Positions 20,162-31,134 of a stretch of DNA of 64,000 nucleotides are shown here, piece after piece. Source of the DNA: Gremmenia infestans. Taxonomy: Eukaryota > Ascomycota > Leotiomycetes > Helotiales > Hamatocanthoscyphaceae. The stretch lies in the NCBI GenBank assembly GCA_032629725.1, contig JAFEVB010000036.1, forward strand, positions 930,001 to 994,000, read 5' to 3'. The notes beneath the pieces were generated by a model. It did not search any database and was not told where the DNA came from. It saw nothing but the letters and a program-made list of their open reading frames with translations. Every line of letters begins with the position of its first letter. Position 1 is the stretch's first letter. Position numbers and translations under genes: made by a program.

Positions 20162-21652
20162 TTATAGGATGAATTCTTCATCTAGCCAGTGACGAAGTAC
20201 TATTCTGCCTTCACTGAAGCTTGGCTTCTCCAATCGGACGATAATAGCTGCGTGACTGTGTCTCACCTTGTGGATGTAGACGGGGTATTTTCGCCAACCC
20301 ACGGTATCCAGAGCTTGAATCATCCTGAATTGGTAAGGTGCAAGGGCGAGAGTTGGGGGGTCTTGGCTGGTCTTCTCGGAATTTCTGCATAACAATTGGC
20401 CATTGGGCTCATCACCGTCTAGAGAAGACGGTGCTCGTTCGAGGATCGGCGAACTTGGCTCTGATTGAGCTGCTTCCTCTTCGGTCCCTGCTACGAGATA
20501 CTCGTGACTCTGGGCACTGTTCAGGTTTTCATAGACGTCCTCGACTGCTTCTCGCATGCCCGTGATGAGAAGAGGCATTCGGTAATTCCCAGGTTGGATT
20601 CCAGCAAGGCCTTTTTCATGAAGTCTGATTCTCCGATTGCTTCTGAGTGATTGTACACCAGAATTCATCAGGAATGCTAAAACACCAAGAGGGAGGAAGA
20701 GGACCATAGCTAGGAAAAATGGTATCCGACCAATAGTTGTCTGGCTTGCTTTTATCATTCCTCCATAAAATGTGTCGTGTGGCTCTTCTTCGGAATCAAG
20801 AGGGGCCACTGGAGTATTTGGATCGAGAATAACGTCTTCGTAGCCTTGCACATAATTGATCTTAATCTTATCCAAATTCGTATAAGGATCGGTCTTTGAA
20901 ATGCCTGTGGTGTAATATACGGCGCTTCGATCGTTGACAATGTTTGAGTATAGAGTCTTTCTCTCAAATTTGGCCAGGCCCTTAATAAAAATTGACTCTT
21001 GGTCTGCTAGCACTTCGAGCAATGGCCGACCTGTATCTCGAAACTTGTCTATTGTGAAGAGCTGCCTCCCAGATGCTGACAGAGTCCGCGCACCTAGAAC
21101 GTTCCAAACGTGATTATGCCATCCGCGAAGAGGGGTCCGTACGCCGAGATGAGGGCTGGCAAACGTGGTGAAGTTCTATGATTATCAGCTGGGCAAGTGA
21201 AGTTTGGCAGAGTTGAACTCACAACAGGTTTGATCTTGTCGAAGAATCCTTTGCTGTCTAGTAAGCCAATCGCATAACGGGCGATCAAGCCTCCTAGAGA
21301 ATAGCCAACAAGTGATATCCTCTTGATTTCCTGCCCCTCGTTGGCCAACTTCTCAATCTCTTGTTCTATCTCTTGGCAGACCCGTTCTCCGCCAAGTTCG
21401 ATGCCATCATAGGTAAAACTTCCACTGTTGCGCTTCGCCACGAGAATATGTAGACTTTCTTCTGGATGTTTCGCGCGTAGAGATTTGGCCATGACCTCGA
21501 GGTGATTTGGATTGCCCCACAGTCTGCATGCAGATCAGTACACTTTTCCTCCAAGCTGCAGGTACGGGGTCAGGGTTGAGATGCATCACGTACCCATGGA
21601 CCAAAACGCAGAGATGCTGTGCATCTCCGCTGCTGGTACCGTTATAATCCAT
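20162..21652 (-). CDS. DUF676 serine esterase/lipase (Lpl1/Rog1-like)
   Basis: Three exons, 21594-21652, 21223-21523 and 20162-21175, give 457 aa. The first junction restores LCVLVHGLWGNPNHL, the oxyanion loop of the DUF676 family; the nucleophile is Ser95 in LVGYSLGGLIARYAIG, and NFTTFASPHLGVRTP follows, another family block. A hydrophobic segment (IPFFLAMVLFLPLGVLAFLM) in the C-terminal half could dip into a membrane or lipid-droplet surface. The closest named proteins I recall are yeast Lpl1, a lipid-droplet phospholipase, and Rog1, a monoacylglycerol lipase. In the C-terminal region the DxxVPxxS-type acid and His blocks are less clear (VQGYEDVILDPNTPVAP, KVRHSHAAIIVR). I started at ATG 21652 because it sits right before the first conserved block; the upstream in-frame start adds low-complexity sequence. 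Confidence 0.9.
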
Positions 21653-22840
21653 CACTTTATCAGAGAGGAAAGCCCGGTCCAGGGAAGAAAAGGAGAAAGG
21701 AAGCAATGCGATGGAGGATGCGGAAGTGAGGAATGCCTCGCAAAGCGAGACAGTCCTCTGCCACTAAAACCTAAGTAAGGTATGAACGGCCTGACGATCG
21801 AGGCTCCTGTAGGTGGCTGGTTCGCTATCGTATCGCTAGGAGGTCTATTCGTTGAGGCTGCAGATGCCTGTACAGTGACGAAAGAGGGGTCTGCAAGTGG
21901 GTTTCGGCGTAAAACCAGCGTCTGGAGAAGCTATTCGGATGCAAAAAGTGGCAGAGAAGAGTAGGAGAGGAAGGGAAGACGAAGAAAAGAGAAGCGGATC
22001 TTGTACAAGCTCGGTGGAGATTTTGACTTGAAATGAATCACGGCGAGGAGCAGGTGATAAGGGGAAACAAAGATAACAGTCAGTACTCTGTACAACCTCT
22101 GCCGGGAGGAACCACCAGTCACCGGGCGCACAGTGCACTGGCACTGGCACTTGCACTGCATTATGAGTACAGTACGGAGGTACCTAGCCTAGGTAGGTAG
22201 GCAGGCATTGCTGGAAGTCGCAGTACATGTTGCACTGGTTTATGTATGGTTCAATTATGAGACGAAGATGACAGACAGAAAACACTTAATCGATAGAATT
22301 CGAAGCCGATGTTTGCTTGCACCGTACCGCTTTCTTTCACCCCTGAAATAGAGATAACTGAAGCCTGAAATGGATACCTCATAGGGACCTAGTGCCACTG
22401 GGACCCTGGATAAAGATCGGCCCGCCCCTGAAGTTTAAGCATCAGTCGCTAAAAAAAGAACGAAACCTTCCTTCCCCTTCCCCTTCCCCTTCCCCCACCC
22501 TTCCTCTTCCCTTCCCACCCACTTGGTACCTTACCTTACTGACCTCACACTTCCCGGACATTGGTAGCCCGAGTCTAGCCTTTGAGGGACATCGTAAATA
22601 GAGGCCATCGTGGGACTGCATGTGGGCAAACAACGAAGGCTATCTTGAGTAACTAAAAATTCTCGTGTTTGCGTTTCCCCTCTTGTCCAAACGACAAAGG
22701 TCAGACCACACCACTTTCCGAAGACGGCCATTCTGACCCTGAGACATTCAGTCTTGCTTGTACCAGATTGCCTCCAAACCGACATGAAGAATTCCACGTC
22801 ACTTGTGCTATTCAGCAATCCCTAGTTGTCATCTTCAAAT
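21653..22840. promoter_or_regulatory. divergent region lipase / REX3 with polypyrimidine tract
   Basis: 1.2 kb between divergent genes. On the REX3 side there is a long pyrimidine tract with repeated CTTCCC units (about 22466-22520), a frequent feature upstream of fungal genes. A GGTAC/CCTAGG-type palindrome followed by TAGGTAGGTAGG lies near 22180-22203. No gene is supported in this interval. Confidence 0.55.
22466..22520. repeat. CTTCCC-type polypyrimidine tract
   Basis: Roughly 55 bp made almost only of C and T, with tandem CTTCCC units, about 320 bp upstream of the REX3 start codon. Confidence 0.85.
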
Positions 22841-24916
22841 ATGTTCACTTCCAAAGGATTCTTTTCCGAGATCGAGTGTCCATATAAAGACACCTGCATG
22901 CTTCCAAGATGTATCTTTGCCCATTCTGGAAGCCTTCCTAACCCGGTTACAACTGTGGTTGAGAATCAGAGTTATGATGCTCTTGATGAGGGACAGAACC
23001 AAGAAGGTCGAAGGAAGAGGCTGAAGTTGGCCGATGAGAACGAGCGGACAGCTTCGAACTCAGATAAGGCTTCTACTAAAGTCCAGGCAGATCAAAAATC
23101 GTCACACTCGACGAGCGAGGATGACACGCCGGAACCAAAATCAAAGCGAATATCTTCTTTGACACGGCCTGTATCCCCGCCTGCACTGCGAAATAAGTCT
23201 CAAAATGGAACTACTACAGCCACAAAGGATCCCCACGTTCATCTTGGAAATACAGCGGCTTCAAAACCCAGCCCTGCTCTGAAGTCAACCCCCATCAAAT
23301 TAGCTGCGGAAAAGGCAATACCTGTCAAAACACCACTAAAGAAAGAAGCTTTGAATCCTCGTGCTCTGAAGGTGCCAACCCCTGCAACCTATCAAATAAG
23401 ATTCAAACTTGTACAAACCCTGCATGAGCAGCTTAACAGGTTGAATTCCGAGTTGAAAAGTGATGCAAATGATGCCGAAGAGCAGCTTGTACTGCCAGAA
23501 CAAGCGATTATTTCCATGGTTTTAGACATTGAAGAAGCTGCAGCCCACACTCCGAGTATCTACTCGAATGCTGTCAAAAATAAGATCCTTCTCTACAAAA
23601 GGATGAAAGTGGGGCACTGGAAAGAGGAGAGAGAAAAGGAGGTAGCAAAAATCAAGGCAAAAGAAGCGGCTGCCATGTCCGACACCCCTGATTCCAGACC
23701 TAAGCTTCCTCCCAAGGTTATCGATACTGGATTGAAAACAGAGGAAGAGATCATGCTTCTTCCGCGGCTCTACACACCAATCACGGGTCTATCAAAACAT
23801 GGTTACGTGACCTCAATCCCAACAGACGACGAGATCGAGACGGCAAGAAAAGGAGTGGAGGCCGCGAAAGGCTGGGAAGTTTGTGATCGCTGCAAAAGCC
23901 GTTTTCAAGTATTTCCCGGCCGTAGAGAAGAAGACGGCGCTCTCGCATCAGGGGGAAAATGTACTTACCATTGGGGTAAAGCACTCTTGGCCGAACGCTC
24001 AGCAACAGATCCTAAAGCAAAGAGGGAAAGGAGATTCAAATGCTGCGGTCAAACAATGGGCGATTCTGTAGGATGCACACAAGCTGATTGTCACGTCTTC
24101 AAAATCTCTGAAGTCAAACGTCTAGCAGCGATTTTGAACTTTGTGAAAACTCCAGAGAATCCAGCAAAAGCGTTAAGCAATCCAGTCTGCATAGATGGCG
24201 AGATGGGCTATACAGTCTACGGTCTCGAACTCATTCGGCTCACAGCAACATCATGGCCTTCCGGTACGCCCCTCTTCGACGTCCTAGTGCGTCCTGTAGG
24301 AGAGATTCTGGACCTCAATTCCCGCTTTTCAGGTGTATGGCCCAAGGAAATGGGCGAAGCGAAGCCTTTTTCAAACTCAACCAAACCGTATCCGGAAGAG
24401 ACTCAAGACCTTCAAATCGTATCGTCCCCCGCCGAAGCCCGCGCTTTATTATTCTCCCACCTCTCCCCAGAAACACCATTAATAGGCCACGGTCTAGAAA
24501 ATGACCTAAACGCCTCTCGTATAATCCACACAACCATCATCGATACAGCACTCCTATTTCCCCATAAAGCCGGCCTACCTTACCGCAATGGATTGAAAAT
24601 GTTAATGAGCACACATCTTAATCGGGATATCCAGATCCAGGCTGTGGTTGATGGTAAGATGGAGGGGCATGATAGCAAAGAGGATGCTAATGCTGCTGGG
24701 GAGCTCGTGAGGTGGAGGGTGGGTGAGCTTTGGGGGAAGATGGAGAGGGAGGGTTGGGTTGTGGAGAATGGGGGGATTTTTGTGCCGCCTGATGGGAGTG
24801 GAGATGGATTGAAGAGGAGGGGTGGGGAGTTGGGTATTGGTGCTGGGACAAAGAGGGGGTGGGATGAGGATGGGGATGAGGATGAGGATGAGAGAAGGGA
24901 AAGGAAATTCATTTGA
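22841..24916 (+). CDS. REX3: RNA exonuclease 3 (Rex3-like), DEDDh exonuclease with zinc-finger N-terminus
   Basis: Single exon of 691 aa from ATG 22841 (MFTSKGFFSEIECPYK). Residues 8-30 form a CCCH-like finger (ECPYKDTCMLPRCIFAH). A long disordered, Lys/Ser/Pro-rich region follows to about residue 180. A cysteine cluster at about 347-425 (CDRCKSRF, RRFKCCGQ, GCTQADCHVF) is typical of Rex3. The exonuclease domain has DEDDh motifs: CIDGEMGYT near 449, GHGLENDL near 549 and HDSKEDA near 609, with CIDGEM replacing the common DCEM. Rex3 trims RNase MRP RNA and other non-coding RNAs in yeast. The last 60 residues are Gly/Asp/Glu-rich and coded by G-rich DNA (24760-24900). Confidence 0.93.
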   Translation: MFTSKGFFSEIECPYKDTCMLPRCIFAHSGSLPNPVTTVVENQSYDALDEGQNQEGRRKRLKLADENERTASNSDKASTKVQADQKSSHSTSEDDTPEPKSKRISSLTRPVSPPALRNKSQNGTTTATKDPHVHLGNTAASKPSPALKSTPIKLAAEKAIPVKTPLKKEALNPRALKVPTPATYQIRFKLVQTLHEQLNRLNSELKSDANDAEEQLVLPEQAIISMVLDIEEAAAHTPSIYSNAVKNKILLYKRMKVGHWKEEREKEVAKIKAKEAAAMSDTPDSRPKLPPKVIDTGLKTEEEIMLLPRLYTPITGLSKHGYVTSIPTDDEIETARKGVEAAKGWEVCDRCKSRFQVFPGRREEDGALASGGKCTYHWGKALLAERSATDPKAKRERRFKCCGQTMGDSVGCTQADCHVFKISEVKRLAAILNFVKTPENPAKALSNPVCIDGEMGYTVYGLELIRLTATSWPSGTPLFDVLVRPVGEILDLNSRFSGVWPKEMGEAKPFSNSTKPYPEETQDLQIVSSPAEARALLFSHLSPETPLIGHGLENDLNASRIIHTTIIDTALLFPHKAGLPYRNGLKMLMSTHLNRDIQIQAVVDGKMEGHDSKEDANAAGELVRWRVGELWGKMEREGWVVENGGIFVPPDGSGDGLKRRGGELGIGAGTKRGWDEDGDEDEDERRERKFI

Positions 24917-25329
24917 AAAGAAAGGCCACGAAATTTTCAAGACAGGCAGGAAGGCCTATTCTAGGAAGCAGAGAAGCGCTTAGCCTTCAGTGCATACCTT
25001 TGTAACACCAAAATCTAGCAGAACTTACTACATACTATGCCATGAATCAAATCAGGCTATGGCGATCAGTGAGGCTGAAGCTCTCCACGTCTTGCAGTCT
25101 TGCTAGCCTAATATGACAAATTTTAGCGCTTCAAACAAGATACAGTTCTAACCCTCTCATCCGAGCATGACCTTGACAATCGGCATCATACATTTACAAA
25201 TCGTAGTAGGTAGTACGAACTTTAAACCATTTTATCATTCATAGCACAGGAATTGCCAGCATTATACACGTCTAAACGCCCCGTGACCCTAACTCCTTCA
25301 AAATGCATTCCTTCTCCCATTGCTTACCC
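24917..25329. other. intergenic, convergent 3' flanks
   Basis: About 410 bp between convergent REX3 and RFC5. No coding signal seen. Confidence 0.5.
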
Positions 25330-26501
25330 CTAAAAGTCCATACCCATATCATGCTCCTCGCACAGTCTCATAAACTTAGCCACAAAAGCCTCCAAATGGA
25401 AAATCACCTTAGTCCCATTCCGAATCCGATGCTCATAAAACGCAGCCCACTTAACTACATCCGCCTTCAACGCATCGTCCACCAATGGAACCAATTTGAA
25501 TGTGAGAGTCTTGAGAATTGTAGTTGGGGGAATGCAGTGCGTGAGCAGATCGTAGAGTTTGGCGCGGACTTTGAGTATCTGGGCGGGTGTGTGTTCGGTG
25601 TTGATGTCGTTGGCAACTGTACTAATGAGTGCTTCCCAGTCAGGCGGTGGGATTGGTGTTGTATCTGATACTCTCTCGCTGTAGAAGGTTAGTGATTGAA
25701 CGATGTATAGAAGATTGCGGAAGGTGGCATACTTCTGCGCATGAACCGCCTCAAACATCAACAACGCCCTCCTCAAATTCCTCCCACTCTCCGCCGCAAC
25801 CCTCTTCTCCAACTCCCTCGCAGCCGGCCACCCCTCCTTCTTCCCACTCTTCGCCAACACCTCACAAATCTCCACTTCCGTCGGAGCAGGGACCCGAACT
25901 AAGAGTGTCCGACTCCTGATCGGCGCAATGATGTTGGCCGTGCTATTCGCAAGCAGGATTAGGCGTAGATTAGGACTGTATTTCTCCATCGTTCTTCTAA
26001 GTGCAGCCTGTGCATCCCGTGTCAAATGATCCGCCTCATTGATAACCACCACCTTGAACTTCTGCTTCGCATTCTGATCCACCTGCTGCGTCTGCGCGAC
26101 TTCTTTCAACAGATCCTGCACCACTACTCGATCATAGTTCCCCACATCCGAAGGGGTGATCTCGAGATGGTAGACTGAAGCTACGATGTTGAATTCTAGT
26201 TTTCGGTTGCTGGTGGTTTGGAAGACGCGGGAATCGATTTTGATTTTCTCGACGCCGGGACCGTAGAGTTCTTTTAGGGTTGCGACGATGCGTGTCTTTT
26301 TTCCTGCACCGGATGGACCGTAGACTAGGAGATGGGGGAAATCGCCGCTTTGGGCCTGTAGAAGTTAGATTTTGGATTGGGGGGAGGGGGAAGAGGGAGA
26401 GGGTGAAGACGTACGAGGGAGCGAAGGCGTTCAGAGAGATCTTTGTGGTAGGTTAATTGATCGAGGGACCTCGGACGGTGTTTGTCTACGAGAAGCGCCA
26501 T
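25330..26501 (-). CDS. RFC5: replication factor C subunit 5 (human RFC3 orthologue)
   Basis: Two exons, 26415-26501 and 25330-26355, give 370 aa. It starts MALLVDKHRPRSLDQLTYH, a signature of this subunit, and the splice yields LRSLAQSGDFPHLLVYGPSG. The Walker A variant is GPSGAGKKTR, diagnostic for yeast Rfc5 / human RFC3; Walker B is VVVINEADHL, and sensor/SRC-like sequence is PIRSRTLLVRVPAP. The C-terminal collar domain follows. Rfc5 is the fifth AAA+ subunit of the PCNA clamp loader and of the alternative Ctf18, Elg1 and Rad24 loaders. Length matches the family (354-356 aa). Upstream of the start lie ACGCGAA (26551) and ACGCGT (26576), discussed under findings. Confidence 0.96.
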
Positions 26502-26932
26502 GGTTGTTTGGATTGTGGTTAGGATTTGTGAAATTTCTATGATCTTTATGACGCGAAGTTGGGGAGTCGCGTCGGACGCGTAAAGAGCTAAAATGCGCTT
26601 CTATCATATCTTGCCCGCCGTACTTTGCAGTACTGTTACTACCCACAGGGGCAGGCAGGTCTCTAGACGTCGACATCGACATGTTTGAAGAAATCGTAAA
26701 GCAAGTTGCTTCTTCGGGTGTATTGAAGCAAACTTTGAAAGCCATATCTGATCTCGGGTTTCAAAATATAACTACTCGTCATGCTATCTTTCGTACATCA
26801 GACAAGGTCTGACTGAAGGTGTCAGTAAAAGTTGCTCCAATGCCACCATATCATAGTGAGGTATTCAAGATCAATGTCAGACAAAGCCGTTTTCACCAGT
26901 GTGTTTTTCCGATACTTTAATCTGCCTCGCAT
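26502..26932. promoter_or_regulatory. RFC5 upstream region with MCB-like ACGCGT
   Basis: 431 bp between the RFC5 start (minus strand) and the 3' end of the next minus-strand gene. ACGCGAA (26551-26557), GTCGCGTC (26567-26574) and ACGCGT (26576-26581) cluster 50-80 bp upstream of the RFC5 ATG. ACGCGT is the MCB element bound by MBF (Mbp1/Swi6 or Res/Cdc10) at G1/S genes in yeasts; its use here is inference. Confidence 0.6.
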
Positions 26933-27673
26933 TCAAGTATTCAAAATGTCTTCCAGCTCACTCAAGGTCTTGATCCTCAACCCATCCCTATCCAACTTAT
27001 AATTACCATTCTCACAGTAGTAGATGGAGAATATTTCAGATGCCTTAGCAGGCAAAATATCCCTCTCCCAGTTATCCCCTATGTATACCAAGTCCTTAGA
27101 ATCAATCTTCAGCTCCTCCAAAACCTTCTCGAATAGTCCATCTACTTTAGAAACGCCGAAGAAGTTGGTCGTAGCAAGATAATCCACCTGTTCTGAAAGC
27201 CCCAGTTGTTCTAAAGTCCATTCCTGTGCATCCTGCGGGCCTTCGGTGATGATGATGATTTTCTTCCCGAGTGATTTGAGATACATAAGTAAACTTTTTG
27301 CTCCAGCTTTGAGCTCCAGTGAATGGCTAAGTTCTTTCTTGTAGACTACAGCCAATTCATCCAAAAAAGTTGCGTTTGTCTTGATTGAGAAGCCCTCAAG
27401 CACAGCAGCAAACCGCTCTTTCCGATAGTCATCAGAGGTCTTGCCGTCGGTGAACGACTGCGCCGTTTTTTGAGCCAAGACTTTCTTGTAAGTGGCCTGC
27501 AGGTTTTCGATGGGGATTTGATACTTTGAAGAGATTTTTGAGAGGGTAGTAAGGACTGCTGCTCCTGATGCCTTGCGAAACTCGTGAAGAGTGTCGTCGA
27601 GGTCGAATCCGAACCATGTCTTGGTGTGGAGTATTGATCGAACCATTTTCAGCTCATCGGGCGAGTAATACAT
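26933..27673 (-). CDS. HAD-superfamily hydrolase
   Basis: Single exon, 246 aa, ATG 27673 (MYYSPDELKM); the in-frame ATG at 27646 (MVRSILHTK) is an alternative. HAD motifs are all present: motif I FGFDLDDTLHEF near residue 22, motif II IIIITEGPQDA near 137, a motif III lysine in FGVSKVDGLF and motif IV VYIGDNWERDILPA near 197. An all-helical cap (about residues 35-110) makes this a C1-type HAD, similar in form to haloacid dehalogenase/YjjG-type nucleotidases and phosphatases. The DxDDT motif I favours phosphatase activity over dehalogenase. Substrate unknown. Confidence 0.88.
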   Translation of the reverse strand: MYYSPDELKMVRSILHTKTWFGFDLDDTLHEFRKASGAAVLTTLSKISSKYQIPIENLQATYKKVLAQKTAQSFTDGKTSDDYRKERFAAVLEGFSIKTNATFLDELAVVYKKELSHSLELKAGAKSLLMYLKSLGKKIIIITEGPQDAQEWTLEQLGLSEQVDYLATTNFFGVSKVDGLFEKVLEELKIDSKDLVYIGDNWERDILPAKASEIFSIYYCENGNYKLDRDGLRIKTLSELEDILNT

Positions 27674-29751
27674 TGGTGTTTGTTGTCTGATGTCTTGCTA
27701 TGGCTTTGATTTGAATGACGTTTTGGGTGTTGATATTGTGATTTTGCGGTTATTGGTTTCGTGTTTTGCAGCTGAGGACCTAAATCTAGTACTTGGTCGT
27801 AGCTAGCTTATTCAAATACTCTTGACTATTGCAACAGCAAGCTATTCTTTTCGAAGTTTACCTATAGGTAGGTGTTGGTTGAGATGTTTTGCTGCTATTT
27901 GACGTGACTCCCAAAGAAGGTCCGCTAAGAGGGTGGATCGTTTGCTGCTTTCAGTATCAAAAGCTGATCCTGTTGTCGATGGATTTATTGATGAGTCTAG
28001 TTTTTCCATGTACGTCGCAAAGGGTGATTGTGTCAAGTGAGAAAAAATTATGTCATATTTAGCCCACTCTTGGGGAGTACAATATTACACACACCGTCCG
28101 CCAAGGGCCATCCCGAACGATCAAGTGAACAGGCCGATCCCAACACAATGCACCCAAGGAATATATTTGGAGGTTGGCAAGAGATTTTTTAGTATTATAA
28201 AACCCCATATCTCGTCAAAGTGCCCTACAACGTGACGAAGATGAGGACGCTCAATTATAGGTAGACTGCAGTATCTCGAAGTCGAGGAATCCCTAGCACG
28301 TCATTTTGAACAGCATTTCGAATCTATTCAGGTCCAACTTCCAAAGCTCCTTTGTAGCACTTGCAAAACCATTTACTATATTGGCTTGGATCCCACATGA
28401 GCTGCGGGATGCTCTGGCGGTGATCGTTCCTTGAATACTTGAAACCCGGCGAGGCATTCTGAGCTTGCCAATTGAGGATAGTGAGTGCTATTTCGAGACA
28501 AACTGTTTCGCTCTGAAAGAAAATGCTGGTTGTATGGTGCGAAGGATGAACAAGATAGTGACGGAGAGTACATTGTTATACATAGAAGCACTGATTAACT
28601 GTTATTAGATGCCAAATACCAGTTCCGATAAAACTTAGTAGGCAGGCACCTATTCATGTCTGCATGGAGTATATACTTTAGACAACGATGAAGCTTTTCC
28701 GACACGCCTCCCTGGAATTTGAAGTTGAATCACGTATTCAAGGAACCCCTCTGACTATTGTTCATTTTACATTCGGGAATCTTGATATTACTATCCAGCC
28801 TGATGGAGTCACGTAACATCAACCTGCTCATTTTTCACGGGAATGTCTCCTTTTACATCGTCAGGGAGCCGGCACAGCTGTTACCTCAGCTTGCTCTGCG
28901 CTCCGGGTAGCACTGTTAACTTGGAGATATTTTCAACGTTCTCGGTGCTGTTGTTTATCATGGAGATGATAGTCGGAAATCTTCACATAGTAGCCTTCAT
29001 CAGTCGTGCACTTTTGGAGGTTTTTTAAGTTTTCTGTCTAATGTACAAGCAATGAAAGCAGATTCGCTGGGTGATTGTGCTGCAGAGGGAGTCATCCGTA
29101 GTAACTGGAAGAACCAGTACCTATTCTCAACCGGGATAGATTCCAAGGAACAGCTCGGATCGATCCAACGCCACGACAAAAGAAATTAAGGAAAGAGAAA
29201 AGCGCTCGAATGTGTATGTGCCTCATTGACCTCGTCTAGCCTCCAATTCGAAGTGGGGAAAATGTCTCAGTGGATGAGAGACGATGTATAATTATGCTTA
29301 TCTCGTATTATGAAGTGATTGTGATTGATGTGCTTTTTGGGGGGCACAGGAGAAGAACGCAATAAAAAATGCAACGAAGTAGGAAATGAGTTCCAGAAAA
29401 GTCGGAAGAGCTTGGAGTCTTGTCGAAGAAGTCGCAAGACACGCGCAAGTCTACGACCATGGTGCCTACAACAGTCAGCAAATATAGCCGTACAAGAGGT
29501 TCATCGAAGCAGGACTTACAGGATACATCTAGCTTCGTGTGGCGAGCAAGCCAATGCATAGCTATTCCAGAGCCTCTGAGGATGCTCGATCGCATACGCA
29601 AGTCAACGCTAGATAAGAAGTCGCGCAAGAGATGACCATTCCGCTCGAGGCGAAGTAAGTCGAAAGAAGAGATCGGGACATGGTTCGGGGACCTGCAAGG
29701 TTATGGTGCACGAGATATAAAAACTCTGTATGCTGTAAAGCCAGAGCTTGA
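27674..29751. other. 2-kb stretch without a convincing gene
   Basis: AT-rich DNA with only short frames. The best is a minus-strand frame at 27842-28036 (opens at TTG; first ATG near 28009), which reads LLWESRQIAAKHLNQHLPI and might be the remnant of an exon, but no partner exon or domain is visible. The right end should hold the 3' region of the Stc1-domain gene. Confidence 0.45.
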
Positions 29752-31134
29752 CTATTCGTCACCTGAAGAATCCTCATCATCCTCATTATATAACCCTCGA
29801 ATCCGCTCTGGGCGGGTAGCGGGTGCAGCAGGAGGGGGAATGGAAGGCTGAACTGCATGGGCAGGCACAGTTCGAGCACCGACAGGCTTAGCCCATCCTT
29901 TGTTTTTTGCCGGAGATGCTGTCGCAGTCGAGCTTGACGCAGAGCGCTTGCCGGCCCGGCTGTTATTAGATACCGTTGACCACCCGTCACCTGCAACACT
30001 GTTGCTTGGGACGTACCGATTATTTTGAAAAGGCGAAGAGTTCGCAGGATTTGGGATCTTAGTGGAAGCAGCATGTGCCTCAGTGCTAGCCCTAGATTGG
30101 CCGCTAATACTCAGGTTGCTCATGAGTGTTTGAACCACCGAATGCCCTGAGACGTTTGATCGAGCAGGTGCCGCAGATGGTCCTGGAGTCTTCGTGTCAG
30201 TGACCCAACCAGCGGTCTCCGCGGCTTGTTGGCTGAACCAAGAGTTTGAGCCCTGAATTGACGTCAGATATGTTCCTTAAAATGTTCACGGGATGAGGAT
30301 GACTTGCCGTCGCGGACGCTTCATACTCCCATTCTTGACCATAGTCGTCCTCTTCCCAAGCATTGAGATCAACATCGTTTTGTTGTAGATTCTCATCAGG
30401 AGCTAGCTCGTTGTTCGGAGCTGGGCCTACACAGATTCCTGTCTCCTTTTTGTTCATGACGCATTAGTATTAGTTCAAAGCTGGATCTTGGGACAGAGCC
30501 AAGAAGCCTAAGCGCTGTCTTGGGAGCTTGCAATAGGGCTCATGATACAGCCCCGGGCTTCTTGGCTTTGATAGAGGAAAGTAGCTTTTGTGTATGAGAA
30601 TAGGCTCACCTGAGCATCCTTCCACTTCGTACATTCTTCGCACCACTAGATGATTGGATCAGTATCAGACCTGGGTACAAAGACCGATACTTTACATACA
30701 TAGCGCTGGATCCTCCGCGTGTTCTTGCTGAACGCGCCCAAGGGTTTCTTCAACCCACAAGGACCCTTGCAGATGATTTCTAGGGCTGATGATGTGTTAA
30801 CCATATACACTGTTCAAGTTAAGTACCAACGTACCTTGTTCACCACTGCAGCCTTGACATCGAAGGCTCGCACTCTCTGCCGTTGGTGCGCGACCCATCG
30901 AACACGCGTTTCGGTATTTGTCCAGTTCCTTGTTGGAGAAGAAAACCTTGCCCTTGTACGCACCTGCCTCAACGCATTAGAAGAGAAAAAAGTCAAGCGG
31001 TTGGAGACGGCTAACCACAAATTCTACATTTGAATCTCTCCAGAGGCACGATCTTTTTGCGACTACGGCATGTTAGCAGCTTGAAGCCGAGGCCAGCAAT
31101 CAACTCACTCCGCCGCAGTGCCATAGGGGGCCAT
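29752..31134 (-). CDS. Stc1-domain protein (LIM/treble-clef-like zinc fingers), RNAi-heterochromatin adaptor candidate
   Basis: Seven exons, 31109-31134, 31016-31062, 30835-30963, 30700-30779, 30610-30645, 30308-30445 and 29752-30252, join in frame to 318 aa. The first ~115 residues match the Stc1 domain: CRICGAYKGKVFFSNKELDK, then RCQGCSG, then IICKGPCGLKKPLGAFSKNT, then RYWCEECTKWKDAQ. This is the CxxC ... FSxxEL ... CxxC ... FSKxQR ... CxxC layout. In S. pombe, Stc1 links RITS/siRNA to the Clr4 methyltransferase complex. The rest is acidic (DLNAWEEDDYGQEWEYEA) and then Ser/Ala/Pro-rich, ending RIRGLYNEDDEDSSGDE. The sixth intron (30253-30307) is GC-AG. The intron before exon 6 offers two in-frame acceptors three bases apart. 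The domain call is solid; the chromatin role is inferred from the fission-yeast protein. Confidence 0.85.

Noticed and set aside
27842..28036. 64-codon minus-strand frame
   Set aside because: It opens at TTG, has no partner exon and matches no domain; it is mentioned only as a possible remnant.
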